A stretch of 64,000 nt of DNA from Collinsella sp. (GTDB lineage Bacteria > Actinomycetota > Coriobacteriia > Coriobacteriales > Coriobacteriaceae). Below are positions 43,582-53,140 of this stretch, in pieces. How positions within the stretch are numbered: the stretch's first letter is position 1; each line of letters begins with the position of its first letter. The notes under the pieces are model-generated. The model saw nothing but the letters and a program-made list of their open reading frames with translations. It ran no database searches and was not told where the DNA came from. Both the position numbers and the translations under genes were made by a program. The stretch spans positions 1-64,000 of the forward strand of contig DXLX01000032.1 in the NCBI GenBank assembly GCA_019414515.1, in the 5' to 3' direction.

Positions 43582-46578
43582 ATGGTAAACGATCTGGGCA
43601 ATACGGACGACCTCGAGTTGATGCCGACGGGCGGCGGCTATATGGTGCGGCGCGATCGCTTGATGAACGAGCTCATCGTTAAAGGGCGCAAGGCAGGAAT
43701 CGTTCTGCTTTACGCGCCCGACGGGTTTGGTAAGACGTCGGTATTGCTGCAATACGTGCAGGAAGTTAAATCGGATCCCACGCGAGGGCCGGTTCGGATA
43801 ATCGAGGCCGACCGCGCGATTGGACGCGAGCTCTTTATGCAGCTCGAGGTTGTCGCCGATGAGCTTAAGGACAAACCGCATTCGCTCGTTGCGATCGACA
43901 ACGTGCCCAATCTCGAGCAGCGCGAAACAGAGGACCTCATCGATCGAATCCGCAGCTTACGTGCTACGGGGACGGGGGTCTTTATTACTTGCCGCCCCTC
44001 CAACCGATTGCTTATCCACGGGTTGGGCGATTCTGTAAAAGTCAATGCGCAGATGCTCAAGGTGCACGCCTATGAGTATTCGTCATGGGCTACGGCGTTT
44101 TCAATCAGTACATCGCTCGATTTTTATCGGCTCACGCAGGGTGTGCCAGAGCTGGTATCTGCCCTGCAGACGGGAATGTATGGACAGGGCGATGTTGCCG
44201 GGTTGCTCGAGAACGAAATCGTCAACGTGTACGGTGCGGCGCTGGCAGATCTCGCATCGCTCGAGAACAACCTGTTGTTTACCGTTGCCTGCTTGATGGT
44301 GCTGATGGGCGAGGGTCGCATTGCGGAGCTAGAGGCGTGCGGTGTAAGGCTTTCGATGATCGACCAGTCCATCTTTGTGCGCGATTATCCGTTTTTTGGC
44401 GTGGATCCGTCTGATCGCACCTTTAGGTGTTTGGGCGCTAAGGACAACGCGCGCCTGAGGCTGCGAAAGCTCGTTGCCGAGATCCGTCCCGAACTTGTAT
44501 CGCGGGCTGCTCGCATTTTGATTAAGGCGGGCCGATGCGATTTGGCTATGGACCTGGCCGATGCGTTCTTGGACCGCCATGTGGTGTTGGAACTTGCCGG
44601 GCAGTATGGGGCCGATCTTGCCCTGACCGGGCACGGAGGGGACATTTGCCGCGCGGCGACGGCGATGGTCAATGCGGAAAAGCAGGAGAAAGAGCCGGCA
44701 CCCGCCGAGGCGCTCGGCGTGTATCTGGCGGCTGTCAGCGTGTGCAATACAAAGCTCGCAAGGTATATGGCGTCCGTTATCGAACGTGCGGGCGATCAGG
44801 CGGCGCGCGAGCTCGACCCCGCTACCTGGAAAATAGCACAGGCGCTCACTATCGCCTTTTACGGCGACAATGACCTGGGGCTTCCCGCCAACCCTGTTGT
44901 GCAAGAACAGACATCCTGCGAGGTGCTCGACATGCTGTCCGCGCATATCGAGGTCAAGCGCCACCTAACCGAGCGAGCGAAAGACGGCAATGTTCTCGCG
45001 AAGCTCAAGGCGCGCAAAGCCTATGATTGCGAGCTCGACATCGCGGGGATTCTCATACAGGCCGACCATATGCTGGTGGAGCTGTTCGACGGCTCGTTTG
45101 CTAAACCCGACGAGCGCGATGACAAGATGGAGCAGATACTCGAGGCGCTCGATATCCGCGGGCTTAAGGCGCCATCCATTTGGCTGCGTATGGTGCTGGC
45201 GGCGCGGCGCCTGCTCGCGGGCTTGCCCGTGACCGACGATGTGGCGTTTGGCGAGCTCGACCGCTTTGCGGTGCGTGTTCGCGACAATCAAATTCAGCTG
45301 TTTGGGCTATTGCTGGAGGGCTGGCAATCGCTGGCGGAGGGGCGGCCAGTCAACGCAAAGTTCCGTGCGGTCCAGGTGCTCAAGCTCGCCGACGAATCGA
45401 TTACGTACATGCGCGAAAACGCTTTGCTGCTGGAGCGCGTGGCGTATCTGCGCAATACGTCGCTGGTATCGGTTCGCGAAGAGGCGGAGCTGCTCGATAT
45501 TAGCAAGACGCAGGTCGGTGGCTCAGAAGCCTGGGTCGTGGCGCTGCATTTGGCCTGTGCGGGCCGAGACAGCGACCTTGCGGCCTGGATGTCCATGAAT
45601 CGTGCGGGGATTCTAGAGCCATCGTATCGGCTCTTTGCGCGCCTTGCCATGCATTGTCTGGGCGAGCCGGCGGGCAGGATACGCAAGAAGCTTCCCGTGC
45701 GCGAGCTGTCGCGGTACTCGCTGCGCGACGATTTGGAAGGGGAGGGCGAGCGTCTGTTCCAGGCTGGCGAGGTTGAAGCCGTTGATACCATCGACCATAT
45801 CGAGATTCGCATGTTTGGTGCGTTTCGCGCCGAGCGCGACGGGTTTCCCATCACGGACAAAATGTGGCGCCGCAAGAAGGCGGCGACACTTGCCGAGCGG
45901 CTTGCGCTGGGCATGGATGCGCTCGTCGATCGTGAGACGCTGGCCATGGAGCTGTGGCCCCATGCCGAGTTCAATAGCGCCCGCAACAACCTGTACTCGA
46001 CGATATCGCGCTTGCGGTCGGCCTTGGGGCCGACGCCAGACGGCAAGTCGTGCGTGCTCATCCAAAATGAATGCATCGGACTCAACGGCGACTACGTCAA
46101 GACCGATGTACGGCTGTTTGACCAGATAAGCCGCGAGGTTTTGGGAAATCGCACGGGTGCGCGCGGGCCCCATTCAGTTGAACTGTGCCTTAAGATTGAG
46201 CAGCTTTATGCCGGACCGCTGTATGTTCCCAATGGCTGTAATCCCACCTACTTTTTGCGTATGCGACGCATTATGCAGTCAAAGTACATCGATTGCATGA
46301 TTAAGGGGGCCAATGCCGCTCTAGAAGAAAACGATCTGCAGTCGGCGATTTGGCTGGCGGAGTCGGGGCTTCGGCAGGAAACGGCGCGCGAGGATATGGT
46401 GCGCTGCGCCATGCGCGTCTACAGTGCGGCGGGGCGGCGGCGCGATATCGTCGAGCTATACAGCGGGCATATGCACCATCTGAGGGAGCAGGTCAATGGC
46501 GTGCCCGAGCCCGAGACGCGGCGTCTATACGAGCGCTTGGTGGAGGGGCGGCTCAATCGCGTGCTGGTCGAGCGATAA
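43582..46578 (+). CDS. Large STAND-type ATPase regulator with SARP-like winged helix and BTAD domain
   Basis: A 998-residue transcription regulator. The N-terminal ATPase has P-loop YAPDGFGKTS near residue 51 and a Walker B-like LVAIDNVPNL near 107. A long helical region (about 280-730) has the look of repeats. Near residue 740 a winged helix of OmpR/SARP type begins (IEIRMFGAFRAERDGFPIT, KMWRRKKAATLAERL, then NLYSTISRLRSALGP), followed by a bacterial transcriptional activator domain (VELCLKIEQLYAGPLYVPNG) to the end. This order, ATPase first and DNA-binding domain late, is like MalT in logic but with a SARP head. Its target and inducer are unknown. ATG 43582 follows GAGGAG. A terminator follows. 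Confidence 0.85.
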   Translation: MVNDLGNTDDLELMPTGGGYMVRRDRLMNELIVKGRKAGIVLLYAPDGFGKTSVLLQYVQEVKSDPTRGPVRIIEADRAIGRELFMQLEVVADELKDKPHSLVAIDNVPNLEQRETEDLIDRIRSLRATGTGVFITCRPSNRLLIHGLGDSVKVNAQMLKVHAYEYSSWATAFSISTSLDFYRLTQGVPELVSALQTGMYGQGDVAGLLENEIVNVYGAALADLASLENNLLFTVACLMVLMGEGRIAELEACGVRLSMIDQSIFVRDYPFFGVDPSDRTFRCLGAKDNARLRLRKLVAEIRPELVSRAARILIKAGRCDLAMDLADAFLDRHVVLELAGQYGADLALTGHGGDICRAATAMVNAEKQEKEPAPAEALGVYLAAVSVCNTKLARYMASVIERAGDQAARELDPATWKIAQALTIAFYGDNDLGLPANPVVQEQTSCEVLDMLSAHIEVKRHLTERAKDGNVLAKLKARKAYDCELDIAGILIQADHMLVELFDGSFAKPDERDDKMEQILEALDIRGLKAPSIWLRMVLAARRLLAGLPVTDDVAFGELDRFAVRVRDNQIQLFGLLLEGWQSLAEGRPVNAKFRAVQVLKLADESITYMRENALLLERVAYLRNTSLVSVREEAELLDISKTQVGGSEAWVVALHLACAGRDSDLAAWMSMNRAGILEPSYRLFARLAMHCLGEPAGRIRKKLPVRELSRYSLRDDLEGEGERLFQAGEVEAVDTIDHIEIRMFGAFRAERDGFPITDKMWRRKKAATLAERLALGMDALVDRETLAMELWPHAEFNSARNNLYSTISRLRSALGPTPDGKSCVLIQNECIGLNGDYVKTDVRLFDQISREVLGNRTGARGPHSVELCLKIEQLYAGPLYVPNGCNPTYFLRMRRIMQSKYIDCMIKGANAALEENDLQSAIWLAESGLRQETAREDMVRCAMRVYSAAGRRRDIVELYSGHMHHLREQVNGVPEPETRRLYERLVEGRLNRVLVER

Positions 46579-46581
46579 AAA

Positions 46582-46610
46582 ACGGGCGCCCAAAGTACTT
46601 GGGCACCCGT
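46582..46610. terminator. Hairpin between the regulator and yhbY (possibly bidirectional)
   Basis: ACGGGCGCCCAA and TTGGGCACCCGT pair with one mismatch around AGTAC. The convergent genes on both sides could share it; T runs are weak. Confidence 0.7.
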
Positions 46611-46647
46611 AAGCTTGCTATGTGTTGGCTCGCCGGATCATTGGCTC

Positions 46648-46947
46648 TTAGACGAGCTTGATCTTCTCGATGTCCTTGCGTGAGGACTCGCGATACAGCG
46701 AGAACTTGCGGCCGATGACCTGGACGACCTCGGCGTGGCAGCGCTCAGCGAGCTCTTCGGCGGCCTCGCGGGCAGAAAGGCTGGAGCCGTCCAGCACGGA
46801 GCACTTAACGAGCTCGTGCTTCTCCAGGTAGGCAACCGTCTGCTCGACGGTGCCCTCGTTGACATCGGACTTACCGATGATGATGGCGGGGTTGAGGTGA
46901 TGGGCCATGCTGCGAAGCTGCTTGACCTGGGCTCCTGTCAGTGCCAT
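46648..46947 (-). CDS. yhbY: YhbY/CRS1-type RNA-binding protein
   Basis: A 99-residue single CRM-domain protein linked to 50S ribosome maturation. MALTGAQVKQLRSMAHHLNP, the IIIGKSDVNEG loop (the GKxG-like motif reads GKSD here) and QVIGRKFSLYRES are typical. It is on the minus strand, starting at 46947 after GAAAGCGAG. It stands alone between convergent and same-strand neighbours. Confidence 0.93.
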   Translation of the reverse strand: MALTGAQVKQLRSMAHHLNPAIIIGKSDVNEGTVEQTVAYLEKHELVKCSVLDGSSLSAREAAEELAERCHAEVVQVIGRKFSLYRESSRKDIEKIKLV

Positions 46948-47105
46948 GGGTTCTCGCTTTCTATGTATGGGGCGCCCCGCAATGGGGCCTTAATCTACGT
47001 GAGCTGTCCCACGATAGCGCAGGAACGGCGCGGTGTGGAGCGCGTTTGCCCAGTTCGCAAAGAATGCGGATGCCGGGCGGGAAGACGATGCAAGCTTTAG
47101 ATGGG

Positions 47106-47993
47106 CTACGGGCGGGGTATGGAGACCGGCTCCCATGCAATAAACGCCCAACGGACCTTGCGGACGTGGTCGAGCATGTAACGCCCCTGCGGTACGCCCT
47201 TGGACCCTGGCTCGCCGGCATGGGGATTCTCAATCATATGCTGAGCGACGTAGTCGCGTAGACGGTCAATCTTATCCTCGTTACCGTGCTCGAGCATGCG
47301 GGAGAAGTCCGCCACTCCCGCCTCAAGGCTATCGAAGGTATCGCGACGAGGCGATTCAAAGTACGTAACCTGCGGCAGGGCGCCCATCTGAATGAGGATA
47401 TTGAAGGCATACACAAAGCCATTACTGCGGGTAACCGAGGCACCGATAGCGTTCATCAGGTGCAGGTCATAGCGCGGGCTGGAGTTGGCGACCATCGTGA
47501 CAGCACAACGCCGACGAGCCGTACGATCAAGCTTGGCAAGCGCGCCTTTTAGGTTGGTCGTGGTGACAGAGCGACTGGCAAAGGCAACATCTACCGCTTT
47601 CGCGACCGGTCCAACCAAATTCCAGTCATCATCCCAAGCAAGCTCAAGCGGCGTAATAAGATCCTCGAGCCCGTAATACTCAATGCCGGCATCAAGCGTG
47701 CCCAGCATGGCGGGGGAGAAATCAGCCGCAATCACAGGATGCCCGTCTTGCGCAAGCGGAATAGCAATCGACCCAGCCCCACACCCCATATCAAGCACCG
47801 ATTCACCAGGCTCAAGAGCCAGCAATTTCATAAAATCCCGGGCATACGGAGCAGTCTCAAGAGGTCGAAAATGTCGAGCCCGCTTATCCCATTCAAAAGA
47901 ATCATCAGCCCGATGCCGAGCGGCCTGCAGACGCATCCACTCCTGATTCCAATCAGCAGAAAGAAGCTCAGAGCGAGCATCCCCATCAACCAC
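47106..47993 (-). CDS. Class I SAM-dependent methyltransferase
   Basis: A 295-residue cytoplasmic methyltransferase. The SAM-binding motif I is VLDMGCGAGSIAIPLA, followed by motif II-like VIAADFSPAML. The rest is not specific to a known substrate group; small-molecule or rRNA substrates are both possible. The N-terminal ADWNQEWMRLQAARHRADDS and the C-terminal RYMLDHVRKVRWAFIAWEPV resemble uncharacterised Coriobacteriia proteins, an impression I could not check. Start at 47993 lacks a strong RBS. Confidence 0.85.
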   Translation of the reverse strand: MVDGDARSELLSADWNQEWMRLQAARHRADDSFEWDKRARHFRPLETAPYARDFMKLLALEPGESVLDMGCGAGSIAIPLAQDGHPVIAADFSPAMLGTLDAGIEYYGLEDLITPLELAWDDDWNLVGPVAKAVDVAFASRSVTTTNLKGALAKLDRTARRRCAVTMVANSSPRYDLHLMNAIGASVTRSNGFVYAFNILIQMGALPQVTYFESPRRDTFDSLEAGVADFSRMLEHGNEDKIDRLRDYVAQHMIENPHAGEPGSKGVPQGRYMLDHVRKVRWAFIAWEPVSIPRP

Positions 47994-48310
47994 GGGCTAA
48001 CCTCCTAGCAACAAAAAAGCGACTCCCCCCCAAAAGAAGAGCCGCAACCAGCATATATCAGAAAGAACCGATCCAACGCCAAACCGTCGCACCAGCCTAG
48101 TGGTGCAGGAGCGAAGCAACTGCAACCGGGATAGAGCCCAACCGAGGTCCCGTTGTGCGGGAGCCCCGGGGAGGGCAAATATATAAGGTCGATCGCGAGT
48201 TCCGCACGAGCCGGAGAGCACTTAATGTGCTCTCCGTGCGAGTCAGGACTGTCCGAGCAGGCGACCTTATATATTTGCCCTCCCCGGGGCTCCTCGCCAG
48301 TCCCCCTCAG
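47994..48310. other. Intergenic region holding the second long-arm hairpin
   Basis: A 317-bp gap between two minus-strand genes. Most of its right half is the element at 48160-48293; the left part shows nothing recognisable. Confidence 0.7.
48160..48293. repeat. Long-arm hairpin element, copy 2
   Basis: Perfect 32-nt arms (48160-48191 and 48262-48293) begin GGAGCCCCGGGGAGGG and differ from the arms at 32694 after the first dozen bases. The 70-nt inside carries GAGTTCCGCACG, a hairpin with loop CACTTAATGTG, and CAGGACTGT at the same spacings as copy 1, in the opposite orientation on the chromosome. It begins 17 nt after the stop of the PFL-family gene when read on the minus strand. Confidence 0.92.
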
Positions 48311-49675
48311 CTAGTTCTTCAGCGAGTTCAGCGGTGCCGGGAAGCGTCCACCACGGTGGGCAAGCACGGTGCCGGCGTTGGGGTTCACCGGCATGATGGG
48401 CGCACGGCCAAACAGGCCGCCGTACTCGACGCAGTCGCCCACGCTCTTGCCGATGGCGGGAATCACGCGCACGGCCGTGGTCTTATTGTTGATGACGCCG
48501 ATGGCCATCTCGTCGGCGATGATGCCGGCGATGGTCTCGACCGGGGTGTCGCCGGGGATGGCGATCATGTCCAGGCCGACGGAGCACACGCAGGTCATGG
48601 CCTCGAGCTTCTCGAGCGAAAGCGCGCCGGCCTCGACGGCGGCGATCATGCCGGCGTCTTCGGACACGGGGATAAAGGCGCCCGAGAGGCCACCGACGCT
48701 GGAACTGGCCATGACGCCGCCCTTCTTGACGGCGTCGTTGAGCATGGCGAGCGCGCAGGTCGTGCCCGGGCCACCGCAGGTGCCCACGCCGATAATCTCG
48801 AGGATGCGAGCAACGGAGTCGCCAATGGCGGGCGTAGGCGCCAGCGACAGGTCGACGATGCCCTTCTCGACACCCAGTCGATGGGCGGCCTCGCGGCTCA
48901 TGAGCTCGCCGGCACGGGTGATCTTAAAGGCGGTCTGCTTAATCTTCTCGGCGACTTCCATCATCGAGGCGGAGTCGGGCAGCTTCTCCAGGGCTGCCGC
49001 CATAACGCCGGGGCCCGAGACGCCAACGTTGATGACGGCGTCGGCCTCGCCACCGCCGTGGACGGCGCCCGCCATAAACGGGGAGTCCTCGACCATGTTG
49101 GCAAAGCAGACAAACTTGGAGGCGCCAACGGAATCCTCATCTGCCGTAAGCTTGGCGGCATCGATGATGGTCTGGGCGGCCATGAGCACGGCGTCCATGT
49201 TGATGCCGGCACGCAGGCTGGCGACGTTGACGCTGGAGCAGACGCGGCTGGTGGTAGCGAGCGCCTGGGGGATGGACTGGATGACGCGGCGGTCGGCGTC
49301 GCCGATGCCCTTCTGAACGAGCGCGGAGAAGCCGCCCAGGTAATCGATGCCGAGCGTCTCGGCCGCGCGGTCGAGGGCATGCGCGATGGGGGTGAGGTCC
49401 TCATCCTTGCAGCATGCGGCGATCTGCGCCACCGGGGTGACGGAAACGCGCTTGTTGACGATGGGGATACCGTACTCGCGCTCGAGGTTCTCGGCGGTCT
49501 CGACCAAGTGCTCAGCCGTGTGCGTCACGTGGTCGTAGATCTTCGTGCACATGCGGTCGAGGCTCTCGTCGCCGCAACCCATGAGCGAAACACCCATGGT
49601 GATGGTCCTGATGTCGAGGTTCTGCTCCTCAACCATGCCGCGGGTTTCCGCGATTTCTGCGGGCGTGATCGCCAT
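48311..49675 (-). CDS. PFL-like family protein (UPF0210/DUF711)
   Basis: A 454-residue member of the UPF0210 family, structurally related to pyruvate formate-lyase but of unknown reaction. [44 protein letters not shown] and [20 protein letters not shown] fit the family. The usual small ACT-domain partner (gcvR-like) often encoded just upstream is absent from the 108-bp gap here. Start at 49675 follows AGGAGTGCAAGG; an in-frame upstream ATG is not supported by an RBS. Confidence 0.92.
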   Translation of the reverse strand: MAITPAEIAETRGMVEEQNLDIRTITMGVSLMGCGDESLDRMCTKIYDHVTHTAEHLVETAENLEREYGIPIVNKRVSVTPVAQIAACCKDEDLTPIAHALDRAAETLGIDYLGGFSALVQKGIGDADRRVIQSIPQALATTSRVCSSVNVASLRAGINMDAVLMAAQTIIDAAKLTADEDSVGASKFVCFANMVEDSPFMAGAVHGGGEADAVINVGVSGPGVMAAALEKLPDSASMMEVAEKIKQTAFKITRAGELMSREAAHRLGVEKGIVDLSLAPTPAIGDSVARILEIIGVGTCGGPGTTCALAMLNDAVKKGGVMASSSVGGLSGAFIPVSEDAGMIAAVEAGALSLEKLEAMTCVCSVGLDMIAIPGDTPVETIAGIIADEMAIGVINNKTTAVRVIPAIGKSVGDCVEYGGLFGRAPIMPVNPNAGTVLAHRGGRFPAPLNSLKN

Positions 49676-49721
49676 CCTTGCACTCCTATCTGCCAAAACG
49701 AGCATAGCCTTATCTATTCTA

Positions 49722-49757
49722 ACGTGCCGCACGTGCCAAGTGGCGCGTGCGGCACGT
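49722..49757. terminator. Hairpin between metH and the PFL-family gene
   Basis: ACGTGCCGCACG and CGTGCGGCACGT form a 12-bp perfect stem with a further CCA/TGG pair inside. It lies 27 nt after the metH stop on the minus strand. T runs are weak, so it may mark the transcript end without being a classical terminator. Confidence 0.7.
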
Positions 49758-49783
49758 TTTGGTGCTCGGTTGTTTCCGTTGTG

Positions 49784-52342
49784 TTACTGCCCAAAGACCT
49801 CTTCGGCGATGCGCGCGCTTTCGGCGGCATCCTTGGCGTAGTAGTCCGCGCCGATCTGCTTGGCGTATTCGGGGGTGAGCACGGCGCCACCTACGATGAT
49901 CTTGACGCCCGGAACCTCGGCATGGAGCAACTTGATGGTCTCCTCCATAGCGACGACCGTGGTGGTCATAAGCGCCGAGAGGCCGACGAGCTTAATGTCG
50001 CGCTCCCGTACGGTCTTGAGTACCTCTTGCGGGTCGACGTCGCGGCCTAGGTCAAAGACGGTGTAGCCGTAGTTATCGAGCAGCATCTTGACGATGTTCT
50101 TACCGATGTCGTGGATATCGCCTTTAACGGTGGCCACGCAGATTTTGCCCTTGTCGGCAATCTCGCCGGCGGGCATCAGGCGCTTGATGGTGTCAAAGCC
50201 CACACGCGCGGCCTCGGCCGAGGCCATAAGCTGCGGCAAGAAGAACTTGCCCTGGTCAAAGAGGACGCCAACCTCGTCGAGGGCGGGGATAAAGTGATTG
50301 TTGATGAGGTCCATGGCGTCATGGTCTGCCAGCAGACGCTCGGTCTCGGCCGCGATTTCGCCCTTGCGGCCCGAGACGACCATGCGACGAATCGGGTCGT
50401 CGTTGCCGTCGGTGCCGGTGGTGCCAGCAGCGGGCGCGGCGTCGGTCGATACCGCCTGAGCCGCCGCCGGATTCGCGGCGATCTTGTACGGATCGGTCCA
50501 GCCGGCGTAGCGCTCGATGTATCCGGTCGAGCCCTCGTCCTCAACGCTCAGCACGCGATAGCTGTAGACGGTATCCATAAAGCGCTTGGAGCCCGGGTTC
50601 ATGATGGGGGCGTCCAGGCCCGCGCCAAAAGCGGCAGCCAAAAAGACCGAGCCCAGCAGCGGGCGGGCAGGCAGACCAAAGCTGATGTTCGACACGCCGA
50701 GCGCGCATTTGACGCCCAGACGCTCCTTGCACAGGGACATGGCGCGCAGGATCTGTTCGGCCTGGCGTTGATTGGTCGAGGCGGTCATGACCAGACAGTC
50801 GATGAGGATGCGGTCCGGGCCGATACCGTAGCGGGCGGCCTCGGCCACGATGCGCTCGGCGATGGCGAAGCGAGCTTCGGCGGTATCGGGGATGCCGCCT
50901 TCATCGAGCGTGAGGCCGACGACGTTGGTGCCGTAATGGGCGACCAGCGGAAAGATCTCATCCATGATTTGCTGTTTGCCATTGACCGAGTTGATGATGG
51001 GCTTGCCGGCGTAGCGGCGCACGGCTGCCTCGACGGCTGCGGGGTCGGTGGAGTCGATCTGCAGCGGCAGCAGCGTGGAGCCCTGGAGCTGCTCGGTCGC
51101 CTGCTGGATGATCTTGACCTCGTCGATCTCGGGCAGGCCCACGTTGACGTCCAGGATGTCGGCGCCCTGTTCCTGCTGGCTGATGCCCTGGCTCACGACG
51201 TAGTCCAGGTCGCCGTCGCGCAGGGCCTGTTGCAGGCGCTTTTTGCCGGTGGGATTGATGCGCTCGCCGATGACGGCGATTTTGTGGCCGTCACAGGGAA
51301 GGTCCACGACCGTCTGGGCGCTCGTGGCCGACATGCTGGGCTTGCGGCGGCGCGGGCTGGGCGTGTGGTTGTCGATAAGCGTGCGCAAGGCCGCCATATG
51401 CGCCGGCGTGGTTCCGCAGCAGCCGCCCACGACGCTCACGCCGTCCTCGATCATGCCGGCGACGGCCTCGGCGTATTCGGGGGCCTGGATATCAAAGACG
51501 GTATTGCCGTCGTCGTCCACGCGGGGCAGTCCCGCGTTAGCCTGCACCATAACGGGCTTGTCGGTAACGGTGAGCATACGTGCGGCGAGCCCTCGGAGCT
51601 CGGCCGGGCCCTGGCTGCAGTTGATACCCAAAACGTCGGCGCCGATGGCGTCGAGCGTGATGGCGGCGACCTCGGGGCTCGTTCCCAAGAAGGTGCGACC
51701 GTCTTCCTCAAAGGTCATGGTGGCAAAGACGGGCAGGTCGGAGTTCTCGCGGCAGGCGAGGACGGCCGCCTTGATCTCGGCAAGGTCGGTCATGGTCTCG
51801 ATAATAAAGAGGTCCACGCCCGCGTCGACGCCGGCGCGCACCTCCTCGGCAAAGAGGTCATAGGCCTCGTCGAAGCTCAGGGTGCCCAAGGGGCGAAGCA
51901 GCGCGCCGATGGGGCCGATATCGCCGGCGACGTAGCGGGCGCCGGCCTCGCGGGCGCAGGCGACAGCGGCGGCAAAGACATCTGCCACGGTGGCGGCGCC
52001 GTCGAGCTTGTGGGCGTTGGCGCCAAAGGTGTTGGCGGTGATCACGTCGCAGCCGGCCTCGACATACTGACGCTGGATATCGGTGATAACCTCGGGCTCC
52101 TCAAAGTTGAGCAGCTCGGGCAGGGCGCCGGCCTTCATGCCGGCAGCCTGCAGCATGGTGCCCATGCCGCCGTCAAACAGCAGGTGCCCCGTGCCCTCGA
52201 TGGCGGCGCGCAGGCGATCGTCCTTAATGCGCAGGTCGTCGATCGTGCGTGGCTTGTACACAGCGCCGTTGCAGCGTGCGGCATTGACGGGCGCCGCCAG
52301 CGCGGCACCATCCGAATTATGAGTAATAAGCGGGGTGAACAT
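49784..52342 (-). CDS. metH: Cobalamin-dependent methionine synthase lacking the activation domain
   Basis: Transfers a methyl group from methyltetrahydrofolate via cobalamin to homocysteine. The 852-residue protein has the homocysteine domain (residues 40-340; GGMGTML near 59, zinc ligands in GGCCGTTPAHM), pterin domain (about 360-610; IGERINPTGKK, DILDVNVGLPE), cap domain and B12-binding domain (VKGDIHDIGKNIVKMLLDN with the cobalt-ligating His). It ends there: the AdoMet activation domain that E. coli MetH has at its C-terminus is absent and is encoded separately by the gene just upstream. An Ala/Thr-rich linker precedes the cap. The first 40 residues are an unusual extension. ATG 52342 follows AGGAGCCCC. 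Confidence 0.95.
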   Translation of the reverse strand: MFTPLITHNSDGAALAAPVNAARCNGAVYKPRTIDDLRIKDDRLRAAIEGTGHLLFDGGMGTMLQAAGMKAGALPELLNFEEPEVITDIQRQYVEAGCDVITANTFGANAHKLDGAATVADVFAAAVACAREAGARYVAGDIGPIGALLRPLGTLSFDEAYDLFAEEVRAGVDAGVDLFIIETMTDLAEIKAAVLACRENSDLPVFATMTFEEDGRTFLGTSPEVAAITLDAIGADVLGINCSQGPAELRGLAARMLTVTDKPVMVQANAGLPRVDDDGNTVFDIQAPEYAEAVAGMIEDGVSVVGGCCGTTPAHMAALRTLIDNHTPSPRRRKPSMSATSAQTVVDLPCDGHKIAVIGERINPTGKKRLQQALRDGDLDYVVSQGISQQEQGADILDVNVGLPEIDEVKIIQQATEQLQGSTLLPLQIDSTDPAAVEAAVRRYAGKPIINSVNGKQQIMDEIFPLVAHYGTNVVGLTLDEGGIPDTAEARFAIAERIVAEAARYGIGPDRILIDCLVMTASTNQRQAEQILRAMSLCKERLGVKCALGVSNISFGLPARPLLGSVFLAAAFGAGLDAPIMNPGSKRFMDTVYSYRVLSVEDEGSTGYIERYAGWTDPYKIAANPAAAQAVSTDAAPAAGTTGTDGNDDPIRRMVVSGRKGEIAAETERLLADHDAMDLINNHFIPALDEVGVLFDQGKFFLPQLMASAEAARVGFDTIKRLMPAGEIADKGKICVATVKGDIHDIGKNIVKMLLDNYGYTVFDLGRDVDPQEVLKTVRERDIKLVGLSALMTTTVVAMEETIKLLHAEVPGVKIIVGGAVLTPEYAKQIGADYYAKDAAESARIAEEVFGQ

Positions 52343-52351
52343 CGGGGGCTC

Positions 52352-53140
52352 CTAGTGGCTGGAATAGCAGGTGGTGTGGGCGGCGCGGAAGCGGCAGTGC
52401 TCGCGCATGCGGCAGATATTGCAGGTGGGGCGACTCTGGGCGTCGTGGACTTTGCCGTCGAACAGACCGATCACCGCGGTCACGCTCTTGGTGGGCATGA
52501 GCAGGCTGGTGGGCGTGACGGTAAGGCCGATGAGCCGCGTGGCGTTGAGCGCATCGACGATCGAGCGCTGGGCCGAGAGCGGGCAGTCGCCGTATCCGGG
52601 ACTGAAGCGCCAGTTACCGGCGAGTCCGTGTGCGGCGGCCGCAGCCTTGACCTGCTGGTCCATCTGCTCGACGGCAGCTTCCACATAGGCAGAGCACGCG
52701 GCATCGAGCACAGCTCCCTCTAGGGGCTGCTGGGCTCCCGTGGTGCGCAGACGACGCTCGGCGTCCATGCCGAGGGTGCATGCCATGAGCGCGGCAAAGC
52801 GGGCGTCTTTGAGATGGCGATAGATGTCGCGACCGCGCAGCTCAACGTTGGTGCCGACCAGACGGATGCAGGGCTCTCCCTGCTCGTCCACGCCCGTGGC
52901 ATCGACGGCAAACACGCGTCGCACGCCACGGGGCTCAATGTCCAGTTCCAAACGTTCAACGACAAGCTCAATACGCTGCGACAGCTCGGGCTCAATCTGC
53001 TGACCGCTGTAGCCCAGGTAGCGCAGCATCTCGGCACGATCGACGCGGGGATGGTGGGCATCATCGATACGATAAAGCGCCGGCGACGCAAGGTCGGCCG
53101 GCACTTCGCCAAAAGCTGTATCGATGTGCGGTTTTTCCAT
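52352..53140 (-). CDS. Stand-alone methionine synthase activation-domain protein
   Basis: A 262-residue protein matching the AdoMet-binding activation domain of MetH, which reactivates oxidised cobalamin. The key segment WRFSPGYGDCPLSAQRSIVD corresponds to the RxxxGY SAM-binding motif of E. coli MetH, and SVTAVIGL to the following strand. The C-terminus adds a cysteine group, RPTCNICRMREHCRFR, plus a further Cys (TTCYSS), absent from E. coli MetH. These might bind a metal or an Fe-S cluster for electron delivery; that is an inference. It overlaps metF by one base and lies 9 bp before metH, giving the order metF-activator-metH. Confidence 0.9.
   Translation of the reverse strand: MEKPHIDTAFGEVPADLASPALYRIDDAHHPRVDRAEMLRYLGYSGQQIEPELSQRIELVVERLELDIEPRGVRRVFAVDATGVDEQGEPCIRLVGTNVELRGRDIYRHLKDARFAALMACTLGMDAERRLRTTGAQQPLEGAVLDAACSAYVEAAVEQMDQQVKAAAAAHGLAGNWRFSPGYGDCPLSAQRSIVDALNATRLIGLTVTPTSLLMPTKSVTAVIGLFDGKVHDAQSRPTCNICRMREHCRFRAAHTTCYSSH

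Noticed and set aside
50111..52723. An 870-codon plus-strand open frame
   Set aside because: It lies opposite metH and its activator, which have clear family motifs. Its translation is low-complexity (Gly, Ala, Val, His, Arg-rich) as expected from the antisense of a GC3-rich gene.
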